Source: Planococcus beigongshangi (GTDB lineage: Bacteria > Bacillota > Bacilli > Bacillales_A > Planococcaceae). From it: a stretch of DNA of 64,000 nt. Where the stretch lies: positions 62,001-126,000 of the forward strand of contig NZ_JADHDU010000004.1 in the NCBI RefSeq assembly GCF_016820495.1, in the 5' to 3' direction. The translations under genes were made by a program, and so were the position numbers. Position 1 is the stretch's first letter; each line of letters begins with the position of its first letter. Of the stretch, positions 1 through 7,953 are shown one piece after another. The notes beneath the pieces were generated by a model that made no database searches, was not told the DNA's origin, and saw only the letters and a list, made by a program, of their open reading frames with translations.

Positions 1-43
1 TGCTCAATTGCATTACGTAATGAAGTGAAAAGAGGACAGACTC

Positions 44-82
44 AAGGGAAATCCTGCCGCCGGGCATCCATGGATTTCCCTT
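44..82. other. Long hairpin at the window start
   Basis: A 12-bp perfect inverted repeat (CAAGGGAAATCC and GGATTTCCCTTG) encloses a 15-base GC-rich loop. There is no clean T-run after it, so it may be the terminator of a gene left of the window or a structured leader. The owner gene is not visible. Confidence 0.4.
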
Positions 83-98
83 GTATCTGTTATTGAAT

Positions 99-123
99 GT
101 TTAAAAAGAGGTTCATAGGGAAC
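99..123 (+). promoter_or_regulatory. Possible SigB-type promoter before the SleB-like gene
   Basis: GTTTAA at 99-104 and GGGAAC at 118-123 are separated by 13 bases. This is close to the general-stress SigB consensus GTTTAA-N12-15-GGGTAT, and it lies about 70 bases before the start codon at 194. The match is by eye only and could be chance. Confidence 0.35.
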
Positions 124-193
124 TTTAGGTAGAGGGCAAAACTTCTATCGATGGTTTTTTCATGCGATAACGTTTGCGGAATGGAGAGGGACT

Positions 194-820
194 ATGAATT
201 TATTGAAACAGAATATAATGGGCGGGGCAGTAATGGCTGTCATTTTTTTATGTCTGCCACCTTCTGAATCGAGTGCGGCACCGAACAGGATTGCCGGGCC
301 GATCGTAGATGACGGCGATGAGATACAGGCGCAGTTGGGGCGAATGGGTTATTACGAGGAAGATGTCACTGGATACTTTAATGTCATTACGAATAATGCG
401 GTCACCAGATTTCAGGAAGACTATGGATTGCCGCCGACAGGCATTATTGGCCCGATGACGAGAGCGAAACTGCAGAATGTTGAAATGATGGCAAAAATCG
501 TGCACGGGGAAGCAAGAGGTGAAAGCTTTGTCGGCAAAGTCGGTGTTGCGGCGGTTGTATTGAACCGCATCGCATCTCCGGATTTCCCGGACAGCACCGA
601 AGAAGTCATTTTCCAGCGGAACGCCTTTACAGCCGTCAACGACGATCAGTACCTGCTGACGCCGGATAAAAGTGCTTATGACGCCGTAAAAGAAGCGATG
701 GACGGAGCTGACCCCACCATGGGAGCAGTTTATTATTATAACCCGGCAGGTGTCAGCGATGACTGGATATTCTCCAGGACAGTACTGACCCAGATCGGCC
801 GTCATTTCTTTGCAGAATAA
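194..820 (+). CDS. Exported cell-wall hydrolase, SleB type (PG_binding_1 + Hydrolase_2)
   Basis: 208 residues. An N-terminal signal peptide (about residues 1-28) is followed by a peptidoglycan-binding repeat around residues 38-92 (GRMGYYEEDVTGYFNVIT...LPPTGIIGPMTRAKL is split across it) and a SleB/CwlJ-type hydrolase domain from about residue 97 to the end. The domain opens with AKIVHGEARGE, which carries the catalytic-type Glu, and includes VAAVVLNR and VYYYNPAG. The family are lytic transglycosylases that cut cortex or vegetative peptidoglycan. SleB itself is a spore germination enzyme, but relatives occur in poorly sporulating Planococcaceae, so the role may be wall turnover. The start is supported by GGAGAGGG five bases before ATG. 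It is a single gene closed by a terminator at 837-862. Confidence 0.85.
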   Translation: MNLLKQNIMGGAVMAVIFLCLPPSESSAAPNRIAGPIVDDGDEIQAQLGRMGYYEEDVTGYFNVITNNAVTRFQEDYGLPPTGIIGPMTRAKLQNVEMMAKIVHGEARGESFVGKVGVAAVVLNRIASPDFPDSTEEVIFQRNAFTAVNDDQYLLTPDKSAYDAVKEAMDGADPTMGAVYYYNPAGVSDDWIFSRTVLTQIGRHFFAE

Positions 821-836
821 GCGGATGGAAACGGAA

Positions 837-862
837 AAGACCACACGAAGTGGTCTTTTTTC
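837..862 (+). terminator. Rho-independent terminator after the SleB-like gene
   Basis: The stem GACCAC/GTGGTC around a short ACGAA loop is followed by a run of T. Confidence 0.8.
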
Positions 863-1062
863 TATGGAGAGACCCCGCATCCGCCATTTATTGAAGAAGA
901 CTGCTTTCGCTTGGGTGATGACGTGATCTTTGTCGTCGCAGATCAGACAATCGGCGGGACAGGACGTCGTGGTGCTGACTGCCGGGATAGCTTCGAAATG
1001 GATTCAAAATATGTGCTCCTGTCTCTGCATCGCAGGCGCCCGAACCCTTTTGGCCGGCTGTA
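863..1062 (+). other. Open frame without start codon, possible gene remnant
   Basis: From 863 to the TAA at 1060-1062 one plus-strand frame stays open for about 66 codons. It includes a hydrophobic run reading VIFVVADQTIGG, but has no plausible start or ribosome-binding site. I recognise no family. It may be the decayed 3' end of a lost gene or plain spacer. Confidence 0.15.
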
Positions 1063-1130
1063 ATCCTGTTGCTTGCGGATCGTCTCAATTATAATGAATG
1101 AAGAGCTTATGGAAGGCGGCAGGTAAAAGG

Positions 1131-1565
1131 ATGTATACGATAATCTTATATGCACATATCATGAGTGCAGCTTTATCCATCGGGCCATTTTTTGTGTTGC
1201 TGCCCATGACAAAACGTATCGGAGCGGCCGATGCAGGATCTTTGCAGGCGCTGCTCATTACATTTAAATCCGCGGTCCGGCTGGTGATGCATGCAGGTCA
1301 TGTGCTGGTCGTATCCGGTGTGCTGATGGCCTGGAAGGGGCCCTGGCCATGGAACAGCCCGTGGATTTTAATGACGGTAGCGGTCATGTTTTCATCTGTC
1401 TTTTTTCTCGCACGGGCATTTTCCCCGGTGCTGAAAAAATTCACTGAACCGGAAGCCGACCAATTGGCGCTGGCGGATAAACTGCGGCGCTCGCTATGGA
1501 TTTACATCGGGCTGTTATTATTGATGCTGTGGTTCATGGTCGACAAACCGGCTCTATGGCAATAA
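1131..1565 (+). CDS. Small four-helix membrane protein, DUF2269-like
   Basis: About 144 residues with four hydrophobic segments. A histidine sits in the first (YAHIMSAALSIGPFF) and others in the second (MHAGHVLVVSGVLMAW). This layout resembles integral membrane proteins annotated DUF2269 or CopD-like, but I cannot name a function. An upstream in-frame ATG at 1098 has no ribosome-binding site. ATG at 1131 follows a purine-rich AGGTAAAAGG and starts directly before the first membrane helix, so it is preferred. It is a single gene ending at a strong bidirectional terminator. Confidence 0.65.
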   Translation: MYTIILYAHIMSAALSIGPFFVLLPMTKRIGAADAGSLQALLITFKSAVRLVMHAGHVLVVSGVLMAWKGPWPWNSPWILMTVAVMFSSVFFLARAFSPVLKKFTEPEADQLALADKLRRSLWIYIGLLLLMLWFMVDKPALWQ

Positions 1566-1577
1566 ACGCAATAAACG

Positions 1578-1620
1578 AAAACTGGCGGCCGACTCGAATA
1601 TGAGTCGGCCGCCAGTTTTT
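1578..1620. terminator. Strong bidirectional terminator
   Basis: A 15-bp perfect stem (ACTGGCGGCCGACTC and its complement) with a 6-base loop has T on the plus side and A on the other. It ends both the membrane-protein gene (+) and the sugar ABC operon (-). Confidence 0.92.
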
Positions 1621-1634
1621 ATTGTCATCAAAAG

Positions 1635-2444
1635 TTAACCTTTTACTGCACCGGCTGTCATGCCTGCCACGAAGAAACGCTGCAGGAAGACATAGGCGAT
1701 AACCATTGGCGCTGAAGCGAGGATGACGCCCGTAAACAGCATCGGATAGTTCGTCGAATACTCGCCCTGGAATTCGAGCAGGGCCAGTGGCAATGTTTTA
1801 TACGCATTATCCGTGATGAACAGCAGCGGATACAAGAGATCATTCCAATGCATCACGAAAAGGAAGATGGCTGTCGCGGACAGTGAAGGCAGTGAAAGCG
1901 GCAGGGCGATCTTCATATAGATCTGCCAGTTTCCTGCGCCGTCGATCGTCGACGCTTCAAACAATTCCCTCGGCAAAGTTTTCATGAAGCCGGTCAGGAT
2001 AAAGACGGCGATCGGCAGTGTCACGGCAATATTGACAAGGATGAGGCCAAGCAGGCTGTTTGTCAGATCCAAATCCAGCATCAGTGAATAAAGCGGCACC
2101 ATGTTGACCTGGGCAGGCACCATCATTCCGAGTGTGAACAAGCCGAACAGCAGATTGCCGATCCAATTATTCATCCGGGTGATGCCGAATGCGATCATGG
2201 AAGCGAAAAATAAGGTAAGAACCACGGAGAACAGCGTCACGATGCTGCTGTTCATGAAATAGCCGGCCATCGTCTGTTCCTGGAAAATCGCACTGTAATT
2301 GCTCCACTGGAAGCCGTCATCAGGCAACCCGAGAGGATCGCGGAATGTTTCCTGCAGCGTCTTCAGGGAAGTGAGGGCGACCATCACCAGAGGAATCAGG
2401 ATCAATAAGGCATAGATGATCAATGAAAATTTCCGGAATAGCAA
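1635..2444 (-). CDS. Sugar ABC transporter permease, MalG type (CUT1)
   Basis: 269 residues with about six membrane helices. The cytoplasmic EAA loop reads LPRELFEASTIDGAGNWQIYMKIALPLSLPS across residues ~174-204 (EAA-G motif seen as EASTIDGAG), typical of binding-protein-dependent CUT1 permeases. It forms the inner-membrane channel with the MalF-type permease whose gene ends 14 bases upstream. The start is TTG at 2444, with GGAGGGG a few bases ahead. It is the last gene of the three-gene operon. No ATP-binding subunit gene is adjacent, so the energising ATPase must be encoded elsewhere; in Bacillus the shared MsmX serves such importers. Confidence 0.9.
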   Translation of the reverse strand: MLFRKFSLIIYALLILIPLVMVALTSLKTLQETFRDPLGLPDDGFQWSNYSAIFQEQTMAGYFMNSSIVTLFSVVLTLFFASMIAFGITRMNNWIGNLLFGLFTLGMMVPAQVNMVPLYSLMLDLDLTNSLLGLILVNIAVTLPIAVFILTGFMKTLPRELFEASTIDGAGNWQIYMKIALPLSLPSLSATAIFLFVMHWNDLLYPLLFITDNAYKTLPLALLEFQGEYSTNYPMLFTGVILASAPMVIAYVFLQRFFVAGMTAGAVKG

Positions 2445-2458
2445 AAAATCCCCTCCTT

Positions 2459-3334
2459 CTAATAAGATATGCGGTCAGATCGCAGCGCTTTGAACTGCAG
2501 GAACGTAATTGCCGCGATGATGATCATGAACAGCACGGAAATGGAGCTGGCATAGCCGAAATTATAGCTGCGGAAAGCCACATCGAAAATATACGTGGCA
2601 ATGATTTGTGTAGAGTTGTTGGGCCCGCCGCCAGTCATGGCAAACACAAGGTCAAATGCTTTAAAGGACTGGATGGTCGTATAGGCGATGACGATTGTGG
2701 CGGAAGGGGCGAGCAGCGGCCACGTAACTTTGCGGAACGTCTGCCATTTGCTGGCTCCTTCAATTTTAGCCACTTCATAGAGGTCTTCCGGAATCGCCTG
2801 AAGGCCCGCCACGAAAATGATCAGCATCTGTCCTGCATGGAACCAGACTTGCGTGATGGCCAGCGAATAAATCGCGATATCGGCATTGCCGAGCCAATTT
2901 TGCCGCAGGACATCAAGGCCGAGCAATTCAAGGATCTGGTTCAGGATCCCGAGAGACGGATCGTAGATGAACGACCAGATAAAAGCGACAGAGACGGAAG
3001 AAAGGATCGTCGGAAAAAAATACAGCGCACGCAGAAATAGGTTGGTTTTTGTGTTCTTCAAAACAATCAAAGCGAACGCCAGCGCCACGATCGTTTGTAA
3101 AATAACAACGACCAGCATGAATTTCAAGTTATTCCCTACTGTTTTCCGGAATATGGTATCACCGGTCAATGCGCGTTCGTAATTTCCGGTTCCTACAAAT
3201 TGATAAGCATCGCTCAGCCCGTCCCAGTCAGTGAACGAATAAAACAGGGCACTGATGGTGGGATAGATGAAAAAGATGCTGTAGAGAAGCAGCCCCGGTA
3301 TAAAGAACAGATAGATCATCTTTGAAATCTTCAT
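2459..3334 (-). CDS. Sugar ABC transporter permease, MalF type (CUT1)
   Basis: 291 residues. There is an N-terminal membrane helix (FFIPGLLLYSIFFIYP), a periplasmic-side loop, and a C-terminal bundle with the EAA loop IPEDLYEVAKIEGASKW. It pairs with the downstream MalG-type permease. ATG at 3334 lies four bases past the stop of the binding-protein gene, so the three genes are co-transcribed. The substrate cannot be read from the sequence, because no glycosidase, phosphatase or regulator gene is next to the operon. Confidence 0.9.
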   Translation of the reverse strand: MKISKMIYLFFIPGLLLYSIFFIYPTISALFYSFTDWDGLSDAYQFVGTGNYERALTGDTIFRKTVGNNLKFMLVVVILQTIVALAFALIVLKNTKTNLFLRALYFFPTILSSVSVAFIWSFIYDPSLGILNQILELLGLDVLRQNWLGNADIAIYSLAITQVWFHAGQMLIIFVAGLQAIPEDLYEVAKIEGASKWQTFRKVTWPLLAPSATIVIAYTTIQSFKAFDLVFAMTGGGPNNSTQIIATYIFDVAFRSYNFGYASSISVLFMIIIAAITFLQFKALRSDRISY

Positions 3335-3338
3335 TCAG

Positions 3339-4610
3339 TCATTCCCTGTTTTCATCGACGATCTGCTGGGCTTCTTCCGCTGCTTCCATCGGTTCAGCTC
3401 CGCCAAGGACATTTTCGATCGAACTTAGAACAGCTGCTTCAATCTGTGCGTTTGTTATGAGGAACCGGGGCTGGAACCTGGTTGTTCTTTCATCAATCCA
3501 ATAAGCGGTGTTCTGCAGCACTTCCGATTCGTATTCAACACCGTTGACTGTCAAGTGCTGTCCGGTTTCATTGGCATATTGTGAAGCGATTTCCGGTCTG
3601 CTGAGGAATCGGATAAACTCTTTTGCCTGCTCTTTCTTTTCGGATTTGCTGTTCACCGCCAGCATGAACGTAGCCGTATTGATGCCTTCATATTGGGCTT
3701 CGCTTTCTTCGACCGTAATCGGCGCCATCAGATCAAGTTCAAGGTCCGGGTTCAGACCGAGCAGCGACGCCATATGATAAGAGCCGGTAGCAAGCATCGC
3801 CGCTTCCTCATTCGCTACCATGGCCATGGCGGAGTCCTGGCTGGTACCGAGGGCATCAGGCTGGATATAACCTTTTTGCTCCAGAAGCTGGAAATCCTCC
3901 AGTGTTTTCACCCACCATTCGTTGGTCAAAGATTCCTCGCCACTTTGCAGTTTTGTGAAAATGTCTTCATCCGGTGCATTATTCATCATCATGCTGTTCA
4001 TGAATTGGTTCGGACCGATATCGGCACCCGGGAAGGCGATCGGGACAATATCATTTTCAAGCAGAGTATCGGCCATCTCCTGGAATTCTGTCCAGCTTTT
4101 CGGGACTTCCAGACCAAGTTCATCAAACATGCCTTTGTTATAGACTGGCATATTGAATACAAGCTGATAAGGCAGAGCCAATTGCTGGCCGTCTTTCTCT
4201 CCGACTGTAATCAGGTTCTCATCAAAATTTCCGACGAAATCCTCACCGCTGAGATCTTCAAAAAATCCGGCACTCGCAATCGCTTCAAACTGGGCACCAG
4301 GGAACGAAGTGAATACATCGCCCGTTGAGCCATCCGTCAGCATCCGCTGGCCGGTCGCCTGATATTGTTCAGATGGATAGATGTTCATCTCGACATCGAT
4401 ATCAGGGAATTCATCTTCAAATTGCGCAATAATATCATCGAACACCGCTTTGTCTTCACCGCGCCAATGGATAAAGCTGATTTGCGTACCGTCACCTGAA
4501 CCGCTGTCTGTTTCCGATCCGCTGTCATCCGGACTTTCACCGGCGCAGCCTGCCAGTGCAAGAAGAGAAGCGAGAGATAATGCCGTGAATGAATTTTTTT
4601 TACTGATCAT
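3339..4610 (-). CDS. Extracellular sugar-binding lipoprotein, ABC family 1
   Basis: 423 residues with a lipoprotein signal and lipobox LALAGCAG (Cys ~22), then an acidic Ser/Asp-rich tether (residues ~24-42) and a periplasmic-binding-protein fold (HWRGEDKAVFDDIIAQFEDEFPDI at its start, split here by eye). It captures an oligosaccharide or sugar outside the membrane and passes it to the two permeases downstream. It is the first gene of the operon. ATG is preceded by AGGAGGACTCCCC. The family assignment is firm; the ligand is unknown. Confidence 0.92.
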   Translation of the reverse strand: MISKKNSFTALSLASLLALAGCAGESPDDSGSETDSGSGDGTQISFIHWRGEDKAVFDDIIAQFEDEFPDIDVEMNIYPSEQYQATGQRMLTDGSTGDVFTSFPGAQFEAIASAGFFEDLSGEDFVGNFDENLITVGEKDGQQLALPYQLVFNMPVYNKGMFDELGLEVPKSWTEFQEMADTLLENDIVPIAFPGADIGPNQFMNSMMMNNAPDEDIFTKLQSGEESLTNEWWVKTLEDFQLLEQKGYIQPDALGTSQDSAMAMVANEEAAMLATGSYHMASLLGLNPDLELDLMAPITVEESEAQYEGINTATFMLAVNSKSEKKEQAKEFIRFLSRPEIASQYANETGQHLTVNGVEYESEVLQNTAYWIDERTTRFQPRFLITNAQIEAAVLSSIENVLGGAEPMEAAEEAQQIVDENRE

Positions 4611-4723
4611 GGGGAGTCCTCCTTTTTCATAATAAGTATCGTTACTATTGTTATACCGTAAATTTGATCAAAATAACAGAATAATTAGAATGTTTGTTTT
4701 TGGCAGTAATGAAATATGTACAT

Positions 4724-4757
4724 GAAAAAACACAAGCTTGATGGGCTTGTGCTCTTT
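4724..4757 (-). terminator. Terminator of the DDAH-like gene
   Basis: CACAAGC (4731-4737) pairs with GCTTGTG (4745-4751). On the minus strand the stem is followed by a run of six T. Confidence 0.8.
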
Positions 4758-4760
4758 TCT

Positions 4761-5615
4761 TCATCCTTCCCTGATTAAAGGGAGTGTACAGCAGCGGAAT
4801 GCGCCGCCGGACTTGATGATTTCAGAAAAATCCACTTCGATGACATGGAAATCATTAGCTCGGAGCAAGGAGTTCACATTAACATTCTGAGGCTGGCTGA
4901 AAACGCGCCGTCTGCCGATCGAAAGGACGTTGGTGCCGAGAGCAAATTGTTCTTTTGCATCAACAGGTATGAGCGTATAGCGTTTGGACAGCATAGCGAC
5001 CGTGTCCGGATCAAGTGCCTCCTCGTAAATCAGGGCTTCCGTGGGGGACAGAATATTGAAAACGCAATCCAGATGAAGGTATTTTTCGTTGAATGAAATC
5101 GGGATGACCATGTAATCCGGCAGTTTCTGCTGCAATTCTTCAATCGCTTTTTCACTTGTCCGGCTGCTGACACCGACAAAAACCGTGTCCTGGTCGACGA
5201 GGACATCGCCGCCTTCAACCCGGTTGCAGCCGAGCGTCGCTGACTGGAATTTATTGTGCTTCAGCCATTTCTGCAATACATTTTCTTCGCCCTGGCGGAT
5301 TTCCGAAGCCATTTCGGCGATATAGACAGTTTCACCGACTGTAAAACCGATATCTCTTGTAAAAACCTGTTCAGGAAAAGTTTCAGAAGGATTCAGCAAG
5401 TCAGTTTCCACACCTTCACGCTGCAAAGCCTGGATGAATTCCGTATGCTGCCGCATCGCTTTTTCCGTATCGATATTCTCTTCCAGATATCTTTTCTGCA
5501 CATCATTTATAACGTCTTTAATTTCCATATATTCCGGTGGGCATAATAACACGCGGCGCAGCGAATCGTACTCGCTCCTGCAGCGGGCTGATGATGATTT
5601 TGTAAATGCTGTCAT
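4761..5615 (-). CDS. Dimethylarginine dimethylaminohydrolase-like amidinotransferase-fold enzyme
   Basis: About 284 residues of the pentein (guanidino-modifying) superfamily. Visible family marks are the FTRDIGF motif near residue 85, the catalytic-type His in HLDCVFN around residue 162, and the C-terminal nucleophile Cys in RCCTLP. Members hydrolyse methylated arginines to citrulline plus methylamine, or transfer amidino groups. Length and motif order favour DDAH-like hydrolases over arginine deiminase. A longer in-frame TTG start at 5630 would consume the ribosome-binding site TGGAGGA, so ATG at 5615 is chosen. It is a single gene with its own terminator, and no arginine genes are nearby. 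Confidence 0.82.
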   Translation of the reverse strand: MTAFTKSSSARCRSEYDSLRRVLLCPPEYMEIKDVINDVQKRYLEENIDTEKAMRQHTEFIQALQREGVETDLLNPSETFPEQVFTRDIGFTVGETVYIAEMASEIRQGEENVLQKWLKHNKFQSATLGCNRVEGGDVLVDQDTVFVGVSSRTSEKAIEELQQKLPDYMVIPISFNEKYLHLDCVFNILSPTEALIYEEALDPDTVAMLSKRYTLIPVDAKEQFALGTNVLSIGRRRVFSQPQNVNVNSLLRANDFHVIEVDFSEIIKSGGAFRCCTLPLIREG

Positions 5616-5740
5616 AGTCGGTTCCTCCAAAAATTCTACTTGGTAATGAAGTTATTCCCTCAAATGGGATGTGTTAAAACATGAAAAGTGGGATGATGGG
5701 AAGAGAAATGGCAAAAGAGCAATGGAAGGGGATTGGCAGC

Positions 5741-6164
5741 ATGAAAATCATCCAGCAGGAAATTCAGGAAGACAGAGATCTGATCAGACAAAAAGTGGTG
5801 GAACATAACAGAAAAAATCTTCCAGAGCTGCAAGACAGGCCTTATGGCAATATCAGCTTCATCGCCAGGGATGATGAAGACGGGGTCATTGGAGGAATTA
5901 CCTGTACATATTATTGGCAGCAGCTCCACATCGATTTTCTATGGGTCGACCCGGCCCAGCGGGGAAGCGGCATCGCATCCCGCTTGGTGGGGAAGGCGGA
6001 ACGATACGCACGCGAATTGGAATGCAGGCTGATGACGGTGGATACTTTCAGCTTCCAGGCGCCTGATTTTTACCGCAAGCAGGGGGTTCCGGGAATTCGG
6101 CAGAATCGAAGACCATCCGGCCGGCCACAGCCAGCATTATTTTGAGAAGCGATTGACGGATTGA
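5741..6164 (+). pseudogene. GNAT acetyltransferase with a +1 frameshift near the 3' end
   Basis: The uninterrupted frame reads as a GNAT domain (FLWVDPAQRGSGIASRLVGK acetyl-CoA loop, then APDFYRKQG) but turns into unrelated residues after a run of five G at 6082-6086. Dropping one G restores GFREFGRIEDHPAGHSQHY and then FEKRLTD with stop at 6162-6164, exactly how GNAT proteins of this type end. Either the gene is freshly broken (ending instead at 6145) or one base is miscalled in the homopolymer. The start ATG at 5741 has AAGGGGA nine bases ahead. The restored protein would be about 140 residues. Confidence 0.8.
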
Positions 6165-6190
6165 AAAATAGGGTGGACACTTTGAATATG

Positions 6191-6220
6191 AAAAAAGGAC
6201 ACCCGGGGGTGTCCTTTTTT
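6191..6220. terminator. Bidirectional terminator
   Basis: The stem GGACACCC/GGGTGTCC is flanked by six A on the left and six T on the right. It lies between the acetyltransferase (+) and the GIY-YIG gene (-). Confidence 0.88.
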
Positions 6221-6224
6221 CATA

Positions 6225-6605
6225 TTAATCTTCTTTATAGAAGACTTTATCCACATTGTATTTCGCTTTATGGGCGTTAATCAAATAGGTTTCGTAAATT
6301 TCACGTTCCATCGGGTCTTCCACAATGGATACTGTGATGCGGTGAACTTCGTCACGGTGGTTTTTAAGCGGTGAGACATTGTCTTCGAAATGCTTTTTCA
6401 CGCGCTGGCGCAGCTTGCGGGCTTTGCCGACAAACAGCAATTCGCCGCTGTGGTTGAAGAATTGGATGATGCCGCCTTTATCGCGCGGGATCTCGTGAAG
6501 GTCGATAAAACCGTATAAAGGTTTGATGACTGCTTCGTCGCCTGTAATTTCCTGTTTGCGCTGTGTAATCGTCACATCCGCTTTTGGTGGTTGGATATTG
6601 ATCAT
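6225..6605 (-). CDS. Stand-alone GIY-YIG nuclease-domain protein, YurQ/UvrC-N-like
   Basis: 126 residues. The core GGIIQFFNHSGELLFVGKARKLRQRVKKHF spans about residues 44-73 and matches the UvrC N-terminal GIY-YIG fold: a first strand, then the FVGKA(R)KLRQRV helix with its Arg, and a Glu in MEREIYETYLI. Here GIY is replaced by GII and YIG by FVG, variants seen in this subfamily. UvrC uses the domain for the 3' incision in nucleotide excision repair; the free-standing version resembles B. subtilis YurQ, whose role is not established. Single gene. Confidence 0.78.
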   Translation of the reverse strand: MINIQPPKADVTITQRKQEITGDEAVIKPLYGFIDLHEIPRDKGGIIQFFNHSGELLFVGKARKLRQRVKKHFEDNVSPLKNHRDEVHRITVSIVEDPMEREIYETYLINAHKAKYNVDKVFYKED

Positions 6606-6684
6606 GTTATCACGTCCTCTATTATCGTAATGCTTATTTTAACATAAAAGAGAGCGGAAATCCATCCGCTCCCAAACCGCTTTA

Positions 6685-7332
6685 TCAGAGGGTGCCCAGC
6701 TGGTTTTCAGCATCTTCTTCACCTTGCAGGATTTCAAATACCTTGCCGTACGTATTTTCCCTTTCAAGCACATTGACGAGTACATTCGCTACATCAGCGC
6801 GGGGAATCGAACGGCCTTCCATCGATGAGAAGCCTTGTGCAGAGACTTCAACTTTTCCGGTTTTGTCTTCATCCGTCAAAGCACCCGGTCGGACGATGGT
6901 ATAATTGAGATTTGTGGATTGCAGCATTTCATCCGCTGTCCGTTTCGCGACAAGATAAGGTTTCATCTCTTCTCCGCCTGCATCCGGATTGTCAGAGCCC
7001 ATCGACCCGAGTTGCACGAAACGCTTCACGCCTTTTTCTTCCGCGTATTTCGCCGCTTTTACAGAACCCCATAAATCGATGGTGAGCGTTTTATCCGGAC
7101 CGGTTTTCGGCCCCGACCCTGCTGCGAAAATAACAGCGTCGACGTTGTCGAAAGCATCGCTGAAATCTTCTTCCAAATCAGCCAGAACAACTTTTGAAGC
7201 ACCGAGTTCTTCCAGCTTCGCTTTTTGTTCCTCTTTTCGCACCATGGCCACCGCCTTATGGTTTTGGGCCGCCAACTCTTTTACAATATTTCGTCCAACT
7301 TGTCCATTTGCTCCGATTACTAAAACATCCAT
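6685..7332 (-). CDS. NAD(P)H-binding atypical SDR oxidoreductase
   Basis: About 215 residues. It has an N-terminal dinucleotide-binding loop VIGANGQVGRNIVKEL, VIFAAGSGP after strand 4, and SMGSDNP...PYLVAKRTADEML where Tyr and Lys form the YxxxK-like pair. The family holds flavin or NAD(P)H-dependent reductases and epimerase-like proteins such as B. subtilis YhfK. The frame continues upstream to 7437, but that extension is translated dispersed-repeat DNA. ATG at 7332 has AAGGAG about ten bases ahead and begins at the first strand. Single gene. Confidence 0.85.
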   Translation of the reverse strand: MDVLVIGANGQVGRNIVKELAAQNHKAVAMVRKEEQKAKLEELGASKVVLADLEEDFSDAFDNVDAVIFAAGSGPKTGPDKTLTIDLWGSVKAAKYAEEKGVKRFVQLGSMGSDNPDAGGEEMKPYLVAKRTADEMLQSTNLNYTIVRPGALTDEDKTGKVEVSAQGFSSMEGRSIPRADVANVLVNVLERENTYGKVFEILQGEEDAENQLGTL

Positions 7333-7350
7333 AGAAAAATCGCTCCTTTT

Positions 7351-7482
7351 TAATCCCGTATCAACGGGTAGTAAGACTCCCGCTTCTTCAAGGGGGAGGT
7401 CAACAGACCGTGAAAATCCGATTAGATCAGCTAACATTCAGTGGGATACAGAAAATCCCGCTGAATGAAGTTTCTCTTTATC
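7351..7482 (-). repeat. Dispersed structured repeat, copy 1 (leader of the SDR gene)
   Basis: About 130 bases nearly match 42065-42192, at roughly 80% by eye. Shared blocks include CTTCTTCAAG, CTAACATTC, CTGAATGAAG and TTTCTCTTTATC. On the minus strand it contains a hairpin, CATTCAGCGGGAT pairing with ATCCCACTGAATG, and a small CCCGT/ACGGG hairpin just before the ribosome-binding site of the gene starting at 7332. See the findings for the two readings: cis-regulatory leader or transposon-end relic. Confidence 0.7.
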
Positions 7483-7624
7483 ATGATTTTACTATTATTC
7501 CCTGTTGGCCTGCAGATAAACAATAAAACCGGCAGAAAGGCAGGGCGGAGTTTCAACGTTTCGCTTAAAGCTGTCAAAAACCTCAAAAACAAGCTAGAAT
7601 AGAGACAAGACGGAGGTGGACCAT

Positions 7625-7909
7625 ATGGAAATTAAAGATTTTACATTTCACAAAATCAATGATCCAACAGGAATAATGGAGAGTGACCGGTACGAGTTTT
7701 TATTGACGGTCGAAGTTGATGAAGACGATGAGCTTTATACTGAAGCAGGTTTGGATCTGCGTGTCATTATGGCTGCTGACGACAATGGAGCACGTATCGC
7801 CCATTATAATTTCATGGACAAGCAAACTGGCCAGGCATTGGAATTCGCGCTTGAAGAAGACGAAGAAGCGGATGTACAGGCATATTGCCGCGAAAAATTG
7901 TCTCTATAA
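7625..7909 (+). CDS. Small acidic cytosolic protein, DUF6509-like
   Basis: 94 residues, soluble and acidic, with no membrane segment. The pattern DPTGIMESDRYEFLLTVEV...LYTEAGLDLRVI is how I remember a conserved Bacillus protein family (DUF6509); no function is known. A GTG nine bases upstream lies inside the ribosome-binding site GGAGGTGG, so ATG at 7625 is chosen. Single gene between its own promoter region and a bidirectional terminator. Confidence 0.75.
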   Translation: MEIKDFTFHKINDPTGIMESDRYEFLLTVEVDEDDELYTEAGLDLRVIMAADDNGARIAHYNFMDKQTGQALEFALEEDEEADVQAYCREKLSL

Positions 7910-7910
7910 G

Positions 7911-7948
7911 AAAAAGCTCCAGCCTTTATGTGGCTGGAGCTTTTTTCG
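7911..7948. terminator. Bidirectional terminator
   Basis: The stem AGCTCCAGCC/GGCTGGAGCT has a 6-base loop, A-rich before and six T after. It is shared by the convergent genes on either side. Confidence 0.9.
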
Positions 7949-7953
7949 TTCAC

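Noticed and set aside
3693..4328. 211-codon plus-strand frame opposite the binding protein
   Set aside because: It is antisense to a well-supported lipoprotein gene, with no site and no motif.
7332..7437. N-terminal extension of the SDR gene
   Set aside because: Encoded by the dispersed repeat; the ribosome-binding site and first Rossmann strand fix the start at 7332.
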